A DNA stretch of 64,000 nt, from positions 1,550,001-1,614,000 of the forward strand of contig NZ_CP163520.1 of NCBI RefSeq assembly GCF_041080675.1. Reading direction: 5' to 3'. The translations under genes and the position numbers were made by a program. The stretch comes from Streptomyces sp. cg36 (lineage in GTDB: Bacteria; Actinomycetota; Actinomycetes; Streptomycetales; Streptomycetaceae). The notes beneath the pieces are model-generated. The model saw only the letters and a list, made by a program, of their open reading frames with translations. It had not been told where the DNA came from and did not search any database. Of this stretch, positions 56,416 through 64,000 are shown one piece after another. Each line of letters starts with the position of its first letter. Position 1 is the stretch's first letter.

Positions 56416-57827
56416 TTCGCGTCCGCCTTCCGCAGCGCCCGCCACACGGCCTTGGCCGCGTTGTGCCCGGACATCCCGTGGACCCCCGGTCCCGGCGGGG
56501 TCGCGGACGAGCACAGGAACACCGACGGGTGCCGTGTGGTGTACGGGAACAGCGACAGCGTGGGGCGCAGCAGCAGTTGCAGCCCGCGCGCCGCGCCGCA
56601 CGCGATGTCCCCGCCCACATAGTTCGCGTTGTGCGCGGCGAGCTGCGGCGGCCCGGCGGTGGCGCGCGCGAGGACGCGGTCGCGGAAGCCGGGCGCGAAC
56701 CGTTCGATCTGCCGCTCCACGGCGTCGGTGAGATCCCCGTCCCACCCGTTGGGCACGTGCCCGTACGCCCAGAACACGTGCTTGCCCTCGGGCGCCCGCG
56801 ACGGGTCGACGAGGCTGGGCTGGGCGGTGATCAGGAACGGCTTCTCGGGCGCGGTCCCGCCGGACGCCTCGCTCAGCGCCGCGCCGATCTCCGCGCTGGA
56901 CGGCCCGATCTGCACCGTCCCGGCCCGGCGCGGCTCGGCCGCCGTCCACGGCACGGGCCCGTCCAGCGCGTAGTCGATCTTGAAGACGGAGGCGCCGTAG
57001 CGGTACCCCTGGTACGCCCGCCCCAGACCCGCGATCCGGGCGAGCGCCGTCGGCGAGGTGTCGAAGACGTACGCACGCGCGGGCGGCAGGTCGTCGAGGC
57101 GCTTCACCTCGAAGCCGGTGTGGACGACGCCGCCGCAGTCGCGCAGATACGCCGTCAGCGCGTCCGCGATCGACTGCGAGCCGCCGCGCGGCATCGGCCA
57201 GCCGTTGGCGTGCGCGGCGAGCGCGAAGACGAGGCCGACGGCGGAGGTCGCGATCCCGTTCAGCGGGGCGATGACATGGCCGACGAGCCCGGCGATCAGC
57301 GCGCGCGCCCGGTCGTCCCGGAAGCGGCGCATCATCCAGCTGTACGGCGGCAGTCCGTCGAGGCCGAAGCGGGCGAGGCCGACCGGGTCGCGGGGCAGGG
57401 CGGTCAGGGGCAGCGACATGAAGTCGCGTGCCAGCACGTCCCACTTGCCGAGGTGGGGCGCGACCAGCCGGCGGTAGGTGCCCGCGTCGCGGGGCCCGAA
57501 CGAGGCGGCGGTCTCGGCGACCGAGCGGGCGAGCACGGCCGCCGTGCCGTCGTCGAACGGGTGCGCCATGGGCAGCTCGGGGTGGAGCCACTCCAGTCCG
57601 TACCGCTCCAGCGGCATCGCGCGGAAGGCCGGGGATCCGACGCCCAGCGGGTGCACGGCCGAGCAGGGGTCGTGGCGGAAGCCCGGCAGGGTGAGCTCCT
57701 CGGTCCGGGCACCGCCGCCGACGGTGTCCTTGGCCTCGAAGACCTCGACGCGCAGACCGCGCCTGGCCAGTTCGACCGCGGCGGTCAGTCCGTTGGGCCC
57801 CGCCCCCACGACGACGGCATCCAGCAT
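56412..57827 (-). CDS. NAD(P)/FAD-dependent oxidoreductase, phytoene desaturase-like
   Basis: A 471-residue flavoprotein. It starts [21 protein letters not shown] with the Rossmann GxGxxG motif and the E-V-F-E-A ADP-ribose-binding strand, then G-G-G-A-R-T-E-E-L. The C-terminal [14 protein letters not shown] signature is that of the CrtI/phytoene-desaturase superfamily. No carotenoid genes are near, so a different isoprenoid or small-molecule substrate is likely. Start chosen at the ATG opening the Rossmann strand; the frame upstream of it runs into the short repeats. Coupled to the macrodomain gene. Confidence 0.88.
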   Translation of the reverse strand: MLDAVVVGAGPNGLTAAVELARRGLRVEVFEAKDTVGGGARTEELTLPGFRHDPCSAVHPLGVGSPAFRAMPLERYGLEWLHPELPMAHPFDDGTAAVLARSVAETAASFGPRDAGTYRRLVAPHLGKWDVLARDFMSLPLTALPRDPVGLARFGLDGLPPYSWMMRRFRDDRARALIAGLVGHVIAPLNGIATSAVGLVFALAAHANGWPMPRGGSQSIADALTAYLRDCGGVVHTGFEVKRLDDLPPARAYVFDTSPTALARIAGLGRAYQGYRYGASVFKIDYALDGPVPWTAAEPRRAGTVQIGPSSAEIGAALSEASGGTAPEKPFLITAQPSLVDPSRAPEGKHVFWAYGHVPNGWDGDLTDAVERQIERFAPGFRDRVLARATAGPPQLAAHNANYVGGDIACGAARGLQLLLRPTLSLFPYTTRHPSVFLCSSATPPGPGVHGMSGHNAAKAVWRALRKADAK

Positions 57828-58235
57828 CGACGGCACCTTGGACTCCTCACGCCCTTGTGGCCAAGGCACCCAGCATATTCCGGCCCACCCGGGATCCGGC
57901 CCGGGGTGGCCGCCGTCGCGCCCCGTACGGCGGCCAAGCCGGGACGCGCCCGCGGCCCGGCGGGCGCGGTGCACGGCTGACCGACACCCGACGGGCCAGC
58001 GCCCGGCAAACCAGTGCGCTACCAACCCACGCCCGGCGAACCGACGCCCGGCCAACCGGCACCCCGGCGGACCAGTGCCCCGGCCAACCGGCACTCGACC
58101 AACCGGCGCGCGGCGAACTAAAGCCCGGCCAACCGGCGCGCGGCAATCCACGCCCACCGGCCCGGCACCCGGCCAATCGGTGCGCGCCGGACCACCGCCC
58201 GGCCAACCGGCACCCAGCGGCCCCGCCCAACGGCC
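57828..58235. other. Spacer between the FAD oxidoreductase and the IMPase-family gene
   Basis: No gene recognised; most of it is degenerate short repeats. Open frames crossing it on both strands give only low-complexity Arg/Pro/Gly/Ala sequence. Confidence 0.65.
57995..58215. repeat. Degenerate minisatellite of CCGGCCAACCGGC-type units
   Basis: At least six close copies of CGGCCAACCGGCRC start near 58048, 58080, 58097, 58126, 58170 and 58200, with diverged copies such as CGGCAAACCAG and CGGCGAACCGACG between. Spacing is irregular (about 17-43 bp), and each unit contains CCGG at both ends, so neighbouring units can pair. Not a CRISPR: units are too short and spacers irregular. Confidence 0.7.
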
Positions 58236-59072
58236 TCACTCCCCCGCCAGCAACCCCCGCACCCGCTCGGCCGTCGCCGCGTCCCGGGCCGCCGTGAACG
58301 GCAGTGCGTTGCCGCCGGTTATCCGGAAGGGCTCGTTCGTGAGCGTCGTGTGCGCGCCGCCCGCCTCGGCCACCAGCAGCAGGCCCGCCGCGTGGTCCCA
58401 GGCCAGCTCCCACGAGAAGGCGACCGCGTCGAGCTCGCCGCGCGCCACCGCCAGGTACTCCAGACCGGCCGAGCCGCACGGGCGCGGGCGCACCCCCTCG
58501 GCGCGCAGCCCTAGCAGGGCCCGCTTCTGGTCGCCCGTGGTGTAGTCCGGGTGGGAGGTGGCGACTTCGAGCTCCGCGCCCGGCCGGGGCGAACCCGCCT
58601 GCAGCGGCTCGCCGTTGAGCGTGGCTCCCCGGCCGCGGACCGCCACCGCCATCTCGTCGAGCGCCGGTGCGTACGTCCACGACGCCAGGATCTCGCCGTG
58701 CCGGGCGAGCGCGACCAGGGTGCAGAAGCCCTCCTCGCCGCGCACGAACTGGCGGGTGCCGTCGACCGGGTCGACGATCCACACCGGGGCGTCGCCGCCC
58801 AGCGCCTCGTACACCGCCGGGTCGGCGGAGACCGCCTCCTCGCCGACGACGACCGAGCCCGGCAGCAGCGCGGGCAGTGCCCCGGTCAGGAACTCCTCGG
58901 CCCGGCGGTCGGCGACCGTCACCAGGTCGTGCGGGCCGCTCTTCTCCAGGACCTCGTGCGTGGCCAGCTGACGGAAGCGCGGCATGATTTCGACGGCCGC
59001 CGCCTTGCGGACCGCCTCGTCGACGTCGGACGACCGGTCTTCCAGAAATGCTGCGAGAGTTCCTTCGATCAT
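58236..59072 (-). CDS. Inositol monophosphatase family phosphatase (IMPase / HisN-like)
   Basis: A 278-residue Mg2+-dependent phosphatase. Metal motifs are V-G-E-E-A-V (Glu), W-I-V-D-P-V-D-G-T-R-Q-F (Asp pair) and A-W-D-H-A-A-G (Asp). Actinobacterial members act on inositol phosphate, histidinol phosphate or 3'-phosphoadenosine 5'-phosphate; HisN-type activity is plausible but unproven. Its 3' end abuts the short-repeat region, and its 5' end is divergent from the lipoate ligase gene across 156 bp. Confidence 0.88.
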   Translation of the reverse strand: MIEGTLAAFLEDRSSDVDEAVRKAAAVEIMPRFRQLATHEVLEKSGPHDLVTVADRRAEEFLTGALPALLPGSVVVGEEAVSADPAVYEALGGDAPVWIVDPVDGTRQFVRGEEGFCTLVALARHGEILASWTYAPALDEMAVAVRGRGATLNGEPLQAGSPRPGAELEVATSHPDYTTGDQKRALLGLRAEGVRPRPCGSAGLEYLAVARGELDAVAFSWELAWDHAAGLLLVAEAGGAHTTLTNEPFRITGGNALPFTAARDAATAERVRGLLAGE

Positions 59073-59228
59073 GCGTCCAGCAAAACACGCCCCACTGACA
59101 ATCTGCGAACGTGAGCCAAACCCCGGGCGTCATCGAGGTGACGTCGGCGCACGGCCCCGGCCCCGGACCGCCGGAATGTCCGACCCGGCCCCTACCGTTG
59201 ACCTTCCGGAACGGACGGAGGAGCAGCG

Positions 59229-60284
59229 GTGCACGGTGAGTACAAGGTCCCGGGCGGCAAGCTCGTGGTGGTGGACCTCGACGTCGAGGACGGCGCACTG
59301 AGCGGTGTGCGGGTGGCGGGCGACTTCTTCCTGGAGCCCGACGAGGCGATCCTGGCGATCAACGCCGCGCTGGAGGGCGCCCCAGCCGACACCGACGCCC
59401 CGGGGCTCGCGGCCCGGATCGAGGCGGCGCTGCCGCCGGGCACGACGATGTACGGACTGACGTCGGAGGGCGTCGGCGTCGCGGTCCGCCGCGCGCTGGC
59501 CCACGCCACCGACTGGACCGACTACGACTGGCAGCTGATCCACGACGGTCCGCAGTCGCCCGCGCTGCACATGGCGCTGGACGAGGTGATCACCGCCGAG
59601 GTGGCGGCCGGGCGGCGCCCGCCGACGCTGCGCGTGTGGGAGTGGGGCGCGCCCGCCGTGGTCATCGGCAGCTTCCAGTCCCTGCGCAACGAGGTCGACC
59701 CGGAGGGCGCCGAGCGCCACGGGATGACGGTGGTGCGCCGGGTCTCGGGCGGCGGCGCCATGTTCATCGAGCCCGGCAACACCATCACGTACTCGCTGTC
59801 CGTGCCCGACTCCCTGGTCTCGGGGCTCTCCTTCGCCGACTCGTACGCGTATCTGGACGACTGGGTGCTGGGCGCGCTCGGCGACATGGGCGTGAAAGCC
59901 TGGTACCAGCCGCTCAACGACATCGCCACGGAGGCGGGGAAGATCGCGGGCGCCGCCCAGAAGCGGGTCGTCGCGGACGGCGGCGCGGTGCTGCACCACG
60001 TGACGATGGCCTACGACATCGACGCCGACAAGATGCTGGAGGTGCTGCGCATCGGCCGCGAGAAGCTCTCCGACAAGGGCACCAAGAGCGCCAAGAAGCG
60101 CGTCGACCCGCTCCGCCGCCAGACCGGGCTGCCCCGCGAGGCGGTCATCGACCGCATGATCGCCTCCTTCCGCGAGCGGTACGGCCTGGCCCGGGGCGAG
60201 GTCACCGACGAGGAGATGGCCCGCGCCCGCGAGCTGGCCGAGACGAAGTTCTCCAGTGCGGAGTGGACCGCGCGGGTGCCGTAG
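59229..60284 (+). CDS. lplA: Lipoate-protein ligase A family protein with N-terminal accessory-like domain
   Basis: A 351-residue protein. The first ~90 residues (Y-K-V-P-G-G-K-L-V-V-V-D, F-F-L-E-P-D-E-A-I) match the accessory domain that in E. coli LplA is C-terminal and in archaea is a separate LplB. The catalytic BPL/LplA domain (~100-350) has R-R-V-S-G-G-G-A-M-F and K-I-A-G-A-A-Q-K-R with the catalytic Lys. It should adenylate lipoate and attach it to E2 or GcvH lysines. GTG start with GGAGGAGCAGC upstream. Confidence 0.88.
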   Translation: MHGEYKVPGGKLVVVDLDVEDGALSGVRVAGDFFLEPDEAILAINAALEGAPADTDAPGLAARIEAALPPGTTMYGLTSEGVGVAVRRALAHATDWTDYDWQLIHDGPQSPALHMALDEVITAEVAAGRRPPTLRVWEWGAPAVVIGSFQSLRNEVDPEGAERHGMTVVRRVSGGGAMFIEPGNTITYSLSVPDSLVSGLSFADSYAYLDDWVLGALGDMGVKAWYQPLNDIATEAGKIAGAAQKRVVADGGAVLHHVTMAYDIDADKMLEVLRIGREKLSDKGTKSAKKRVDPLRRQTGLPREAVIDRMIASFRERYGLARGEVTDEEMARARELAETKFSSAEWTARVP

Positions 60285-60378
60285 CGCGCCCCGGGGCGGC
60301 TTCCCGGCGGCCGGGCCACGGGCCGGGGAGGACTCACCCGGCCGGTCCCGGGAACGGGGGCTCCCTGGGGTGGGGCCG

Positions 60379-60404
60379 GGGCGCCCGGGGAACTCCGGGC
60401 GCCC
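60379..60404. terminator. Bidirectional terminator between lplA and the LLM oxidoreductase gene
   Basis: GGGCGCCCGG (60379-60388) and CCGGGCGCCC (60395-60404) form a perfect 10-bp stem with a 6-nt loop between convergent genes. Confidence 0.7.
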
Positions 60405-60413
60405 GTGGAGCGT

Positions 60414-61412
60414 TCAGCTCAGCGCCGGGATCACCCGCTCCCCGTACGCGTCGATGACCGCCTCGCGCGCGTCGTGCATCGCGTACACCGCGAACTGGTC
60501 GACGCCCAGCTCCCGCAGTGCCTTCAGCTTCTCGATGTGTGCCTCGGCCGGGCCCAGCAGGCAGAAGCGGTCGACGATCTCGTCGGGCACGAAGGCGGTG
60601 TCCGGGTTGCCGGTGCGGCCGTGGTGGCTGTAGTCGTAGCCTTGGCGCGCCTTGATGTACTCGGTGAGCGCCTCCGGGACCAGGCCCGAGTGCTCGCCGT
60701 ACCGCTCGACCAGGTCGGCCACGTGGTTGCCGACCATCCCGCCGAACCAGCGGCACTGTTCGCGCGCGTGGCCGAGGTCGTCGCCGACGTACGCGGGGGC
60801 GGCGACGCAGATCGTCACCGAGGCGGGGTCGCGGCCCGCGTCGGAGGCGGCCGTGCGGACCGCCTTGACCATCCACTCGGTGAGGAACGGGTCGGCGAGC
60901 TGGAGGATGAAGCCGTCGGCCTTGGCGCCGGCCAGCGCCAGCGCCTTCGGTCCGTACGCGGCCATCCAGACGGGCAGCCTGCCGTCCTTGACCCAGGGCA
61001 GCTTCAGCGGCCGGCCGTCGACCTCGGCCTCCCGGCCCTCGGCCAGGTCACGGATGACACCGATGGCCTCCCCGAGCCGGGCGAGGGTGTTGGGCTTGCG
61101 TCCGGCGACCCGCATCGCCGAGTCGCCCCGGCCGATGCCGCACACGGTGCGGTTGCCGTACATGTCGTTGAGGGTGGCGAAGGTGGAGGCGGTGACCTCC
61201 CAGGTCCTGGTGCCGGGGTTGGTGACCATCGGGCCGACCCGCAGGTGCTGGGTGTGCTCCAGGATGCGGCTGTAGATGACGAAGGGCTCCTGCCAGAGCA
61301 CCGCCGAGTCGAAGGTCCAGCCGTAGCGGAAGCCCTGGCGTTCCGCGCGTCGCATCAGGCCGACGACGGCCGAGGCAGGGGGGTCGGTCTGCAGGACGAG
61401 TCCGAAGTCCAT
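60414..61412 (-). CDS. LLM-class F420-dependent oxidoreductase (TIGR03842-like, hydantoinase-associated)
   Basis: A 332-residue luciferase-like TIM-barrel enzyme: M-D-F-G-L-V-L-Q-T-D-P-P, R-Y-G-W-T-F-D-S-A, G-P-M-V-T-N-P-G-T-R and the C-terminal E-K-L-K-A-L-R-E-L-G-V-D-Q-F. It resembles the subfamily found next to hydantoinase/dihydropyrimidinase genes, possibly acting on a catabolic intermediate with coenzyme F420. Start chosen at the ATG that opens the barrel; the longer frame upstream overlaps the hydantoinase end. It follows the dihydropyrimidinase gene by 16 bp in the same operon. Confidence 0.85.
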   Translation of the reverse strand: MDFGLVLQTDPPASAVVGLMRRAERQGFRYGWTFDSAVLWQEPFVIYSRILEHTQHLRVGPMVTNPGTRTWEVTASTFATLNDMYGNRTVCGIGRGDSAMRVAGRKPNTLARLGEAIGVIRDLAEGREAEVDGRPLKLPWVKDGRLPVWMAAYGPKALALAGAKADGFILQLADPFLTEWMVKAVRTAASDAGRDPASVTICVAAPAYVGDDLGHAREQCRWFGGMVGNHVADLVERYGEHSGLVPEALTEYIKARQGYDYSHHGRTGNPDTAFVPDEIVDRFCLLGPAEAHIEKLKALRELGVDQFAVYAMHDAREAVIDAYGERVIPALS

Positions 61413-61428
61413 GTGGTGCTGCTCCTGG

Positions 61429-62835
61429 TCACTGGCCGAGGTACTGGGAGGTGCCGCGCGGGGTGTAGACGCCGTGTCCGGCGCGCCCGGTGAACTGCCG
61501 CTCGTGGACGACGAGTTCACCGCGGGAGAGGACCGTCTCCACCCGTCCGGTGATCCGCCTGCCCTCGTACGCCGAGTAGTCCACGTTCATGTGGTGGGTC
61601 TCGGCGGAGATGGTCTGCTCGGCGCGCGGATCGTAGATGACCACATCGGCGTCGGCGCCCGGCGCGATGGTGCCCTTCTTCGGGTAGAGCCCGAACATCC
61701 GGGCCGGACTGGCGCAGGCGATGTCGATCCAGCGGCGCCGGGTGAGGTGGCCGTCGAGCACGGCCTGATGGAGCAGGTCCATCCGGTTCTCCACGCCCGG
61801 CAGCCCGTTGGGGATCTTGGAGAAGTCGCCCCGGCCGAGCTCCTTCTGCCCGGCGAAGCAGAACGGGCAGTGGTCGGTGGAGACCACCTGGAGGTCGTTG
61901 GTGCGCAGGCCCCGCCAGAGCGCGGCCTGGTGCTCCTTGGGCCGCAGCGGGGTGGAGCAGACGTACTTGGCGCCCTCGAAGCCGGGCTCGGCCAGGTTGT
62001 CGGTGGAGAGGAAGAGGTACTGCGGACAGGTCTCGCCGAAGACCGGAAGTCCCTTGTCGCGGGCGGCGGCCAGCTCCGCGACCGCCTCCTCGGCGGAGAC
62101 GTGGACCACGTACAGCGGCGCCCCGGCGACCCGGGCGAGCTGGATCGCGCGATGGGTGGCCTCGGCTTCGAGCAGCGCGCGGCGCACCTCGCCGTGGTGG
62201 CGGGGGTCGGTGCGGCCGGCGGCGAGCGCCTGCTCGACGAGGACGTCGATGGCGATGCCGTTCTCGGCGTGCATCATGATCAGTCCGCCGTTGGCGGCGC
62301 CGCGCTGCATGGCCCGCAGGATCTGGCCGTCGTCGCTGTAGAAGACGCCCGGGTAGGCCATGAACAGCTTGAAGGAGGTGATGCCCTCCTCCACCAGGAG
62401 GTCCATCTCCTTGAGCGAGTGCTCGTTCACATCGGAGAGGATCATGTGGAAGGCGTAGTCGACGGCGCACTGGCCGTCCGCCTTGGCGTACCAGGCGTCC
62501 AGGCCCTCGCGCAGGGCGTGCCCCGGCGACTGGACGGCGAAGTCCACGATGGTGGTGGTGCCGCCCCAGGCCGCGGCCCGGGTGCCGGTCTCGAAGGTGT
62601 CGGAGGCGAAGGTCCCGCCGAAGGGGAGCTCCATGTGGGTGTGGGCGTCGACTCCGCCCGGGATGACGTACTTGTCGCTCGCGTCGATCGTCCGCTCGGC
62701 GCTCCAGCTCCGCGCCGTGTCGCAGCCGTGCGCGGCGAGGGCGGCGATCCGGCCGTCCTCGATCAGTACGTCGGCGTGGACCTCGTCGGCCGCGGTGATC
62801 ACCAGACCGCCGCGGATCAGTGTGCGGGTACTCAT
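61429..62835 (-). CDS. hydA: Dihydropyrimidinase / D-hydantoinase
   Basis: A 468-residue amidohydrolase of the cyclic amidohydrolase family, opening dihydrouracil, dihydrothymine or hydantoin rings. The binuclear zinc ligands are visible: H-T-H (His65/His67), the carbamylated Lys in S-F-K-L-F-M, M-M-H-A-E-N, V-V-H-V-S-A and S-T-D-H-C-P-F. Length is normal. It lies between an F420-type oxidoreductase and a class III aminotransferase gene on the same strand, an arrangement that fits reductive pyrimidine degradation to beta-alanine and onward. Confidence 0.93.
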   Translation of the reverse strand: MSTRTLIRGGLVITAADEVHADVLIEDGRIAALAAHGCDTARSWSAERTIDASDKYVIPGGVDAHTHMELPFGGTFASDTFETGTRAAAWGGTTTIVDFAVQSPGHALREGLDAWYAKADGQCAVDYAFHMILSDVNEHSLKEMDLLVEEGITSFKLFMAYPGVFYSDDGQILRAMQRGAANGGLIMMHAENGIAIDVLVEQALAAGRTDPRHHGEVRRALLEAEATHRAIQLARVAGAPLYVVHVSAEEAVAELAAARDKGLPVFGETCPQYLFLSTDNLAEPGFEGAKYVCSTPLRPKEHQAALWRGLRTNDLQVVSTDHCPFCFAGQKELGRGDFSKIPNGLPGVENRMDLLHQAVLDGHLTRRRWIDIACASPARMFGLYPKKGTIAPGADADVVIYDPRAEQTISAETHHMNVDYSAYEGRRITGRVETVLSRGELVVHERQFTGRAGHGVYTPRGTSQYLGQ

Positions 62836-62907
62836 GGGGTGGTCCCTTCGTGCACGACGCGCTCCGCTCGGGGGCGCGGTTGTCCGGCTGCGGGCCGTCG
62901 TCGGGCG

Positions 62908-62929
62908 GGCGCGCGGGCGCCCGCGCGCC
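62908..62929. terminator. 22-bp perfect palindrome between the aminotransferase and dihydropyrimidinase genes
   Basis: Arms GGCGCGCGGGC / GCCCGCGCGCC without a loop. It lies about 80 bp beyond the aminotransferase stop in a very GC-rich 175-bp gap; it may act as a terminator or processing site, or simply reflect base composition. Confidence 0.5.
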
Positions 62930-63010
62930 TTGGACCCGCCCCTGCGGGGGCGCTCACCTCGCCGGCCCCCGCCCCTGCGGCGGGGCCGCCGCGCCCCGGC
63001 CCGTCGGCCC

Positions 63011-64000
63011 TCAAGCGCTGCGGCGCAGGGCTCGTTCCAGGATGGCCGCGCCTTCCTCCGCCTCGGCGACGGTGAGGGTGAGCGGCGGGGCGATCCGCAG
63101 CACGCTGGTGCTGTGGCCGCCGCCCTTGCCGATGAGCAGACCGCCCTCGCGGGCCGCCTCCAGGACCGCCGCCGCGGCTTCGGGATGGGCTTCGTCGGTG
63201 CCCGGCTTCACCAGTTCGATGCCGGCCATCAGCCCCCGCCCGCGCACCTCGCGTACGAGGGGGAGCTGGGCGCCGACGGCCCGCAGCCGCTCGATGAGCA
63301 GTCCGCCGACCCGGCGGGCGTTGCCCTGGAGGTCGTGCTCCAGCAGGTACGAGAGGTTGGCGAGACCGGCCGCCATGGTGACCGGGGAGCCGCCGAAGGT
63401 CGAAATGGAGTTGGCGTCCAGGCAGTTCATGACGTGGGCGCTCGCCACCACGCCGCCGATCGACATGCCGTTGCCGATGCCCTTGGCGAAGGTGAGGATG
63501 TCCGGCGGGCCGTTGCGGTCGTGCGCCTGCCAGCCCCAGAAGTGGTCGCCGGTGCGGCCCCAGCCGGTCTGCACCTCGTCGCTGATCCACAGGATCCCGT
63601 GCCGGTCGAGGACTTCGCGGAAGGCCGCGTAGAGCCCGTCGGGCGGCGAGGTGAAGCCGCCGACGCCCTGGACGGGTTCGGCGATCAGCGCGGCGACGTC
63701 GCGGGTGTGGCCCAGCAGATCTTCGAGGTCGGCGACGCAGGCCGCGATGAACTGACGGTCACTCAACTCCGCGTAGGGGCCCCGGGTGCGGACGCCGCCG
63801 TGCACGTACAGCGTCTGGAGCGGCGAGAGGCTGGTCGGGGACCAGGAGTGGTTGCCGGTGATGCCGACCGCGCTGAACGAGCGGCCGTGGTAGCTGTTGC
63901 GCATCGCCAGGATCTGGTTGGAGCCGCGGTGGGCGGTGGCGAGCAGCAGCGCGGTGTCGTTGGCCTCGGTGCCCGAGGTGGTGAAGAAGACGCGGGCGTC
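63011..64000 (-). CDS. Class III aminotransferase (AGXT2-like), N-terminus beyond window edge
   Basis: The frame is open to the right edge, so at least 330 residues of a longer protein are present; the first ATG seen (M-R-N-S-Y-H-G-R-S) is internal, preceded by F-F-T-T-S-G-T-E-A-N-D. W-I-S-D-E-V-Q-T-G-W-G-R-T-G is the PLP Asp region and L-T-F-A-K-G-I-G-N-G contains the Schiff-base Lys. This class includes beta-alanine-pyruvate and aminoisobutyrate transaminases; with dihydropyrimidinase next to it, removal of the beta-alanine amino group is a good guess. Confidence 0.9.
   Translation of the reverse strand, partial: DARVFFTTSGTEANDTALLLATAHRGSNQILAMRNSYHGRSFSAVGITGNHSWSPTSLSPLQTLYVHGGVRTRGPYAELSDRQFIAACVADLEDLLGHTRDVAALIAEPVQGVGGFTSPPDGLYAAFREVLDRHGILWISDEVQTGWGRTGDHFWGWQAHDRNGPPDILTFAKGIGNGMSIGGVVASAHVMNCLDANSISTFGGSPVTMAAGLANLSYLLEHDLQGNARRVGGLLIERLRAVGAQLPLVREVRGRGLMAGIELVKPGTDEAHPEAAAAVLEAAREGGLLIGKGGGHSTSVLRIAPPLTLTVAEAEEGAAILERALRRSA

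Noticed and set aside
57995..58215. Possible CRISPR array
   Set aside because: Units are 12-15 bp and variable, spacing is irregular, and no cas genes are present in the window.

Overview
The window is chromosomal DNA from a Streptomyces or close relative. Third codon positions are almost all G or C, GTG and TTG starts are frequent, and many genes have actinomycete-type architectures. One block matches the known Streptomyces ethylmalonyl-CoA (EMC) locus followed by psd and pssA. No rRNA, tRNA or CRISPR array was recognised.

Layout. Positions 1-5662: the 3' end of a YegS-type lipid kinase, an MBL-fold hydrolase, a methyltransferase, a VOC protein, a DUF5107/TPR protein, a GNAT and a DUF1905 protein. 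5763-8069: a LapA-like membrane protein, then a GntR/UTRA regulator and an adenosine deaminase that share the dyad TTGTCnGACAA. 8087-13245: a leftward run of four peptidase genes (LD-carboxypeptidase, S9, M20, M55 D-aminopeptidase). 13405: a membrane-tethered AA10 LPMO behind three DasR-like operators. 14278-20794: a methyltransferase, a PAS/GAF/SpoIIE/HATPase phosphatase, a DHA2-type exporter with a fused tail of Cna_B-like repeats, and an SRPBCC protein.

20969-29462 holds the main structural find. A radical SAM gene of the Rv2578c/spore-photoproduct-lyase-like family is split by a 7,453-bp element. The element starts with a large serine integrase and is bounded by a 7-bp identity, GCCGAGG, in attL and attR. 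The reconstructed attP has long inverted arms whose three conserved blocks all centre on the same GA dinucleotide. Precise excision would rejoin a 347-codon reading frame including the stop. Cargo: a second, small serine recombinase with an N-terminal zinc-finger-like segment and a cluster of TGAGAC repeats upstream; a TTA-containing XRE/TPR regulator; divergently, three overlapping small genes; and a radical SAM/SPASM enzyme with three TTA codons followed by a 115-aa protein. No replication, transfer or virion genes were seen.

29565-31056: RidA, GNAT and HEAT-repeat genes. 31402-40707: duplicated 3-hydroxyacyl-CoA dehydrogenase, TetR regulator, then ccr, meaA, a CoA lyase, a MaoC hydratase and an acyl-CoA dehydrogenase, the EMC acetyl-CoA assimilation route. 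40893-42384: psd and pssA, ended by a 17-bp perfect hairpin. 42900-46453: glycerate kinase, BCCT transporter and NUDIX gene.

46563-53541 is a four-gene unit resembling the predicted VMAP/MoxR/vWA NTP-dependent conflict systems of multicellular bacteria: a Trypco1-like small protein, a trypsin-like protease with a VMAP-C-like tail, a MoxR AAA ATPase, and a 1,131-aa vWA-pseudokinase-MinD-like fusion whose P-loop lysine is replaced by cysteine. 53614-55631: ogt and an AdaA-AlkA fusion. 55849-59072: macrodomain, FAD oxidoreductase, a degenerate short-repeat spacer and an inositol-monophosphatase-family gene. 59229-64000: lipoate ligase, then a leftward reductive pyrimidine/hydantoin catabolic cluster (F420-type LLM oxidoreductase, dihydropyrimidinase, class III aminotransferase) running off the right edge.
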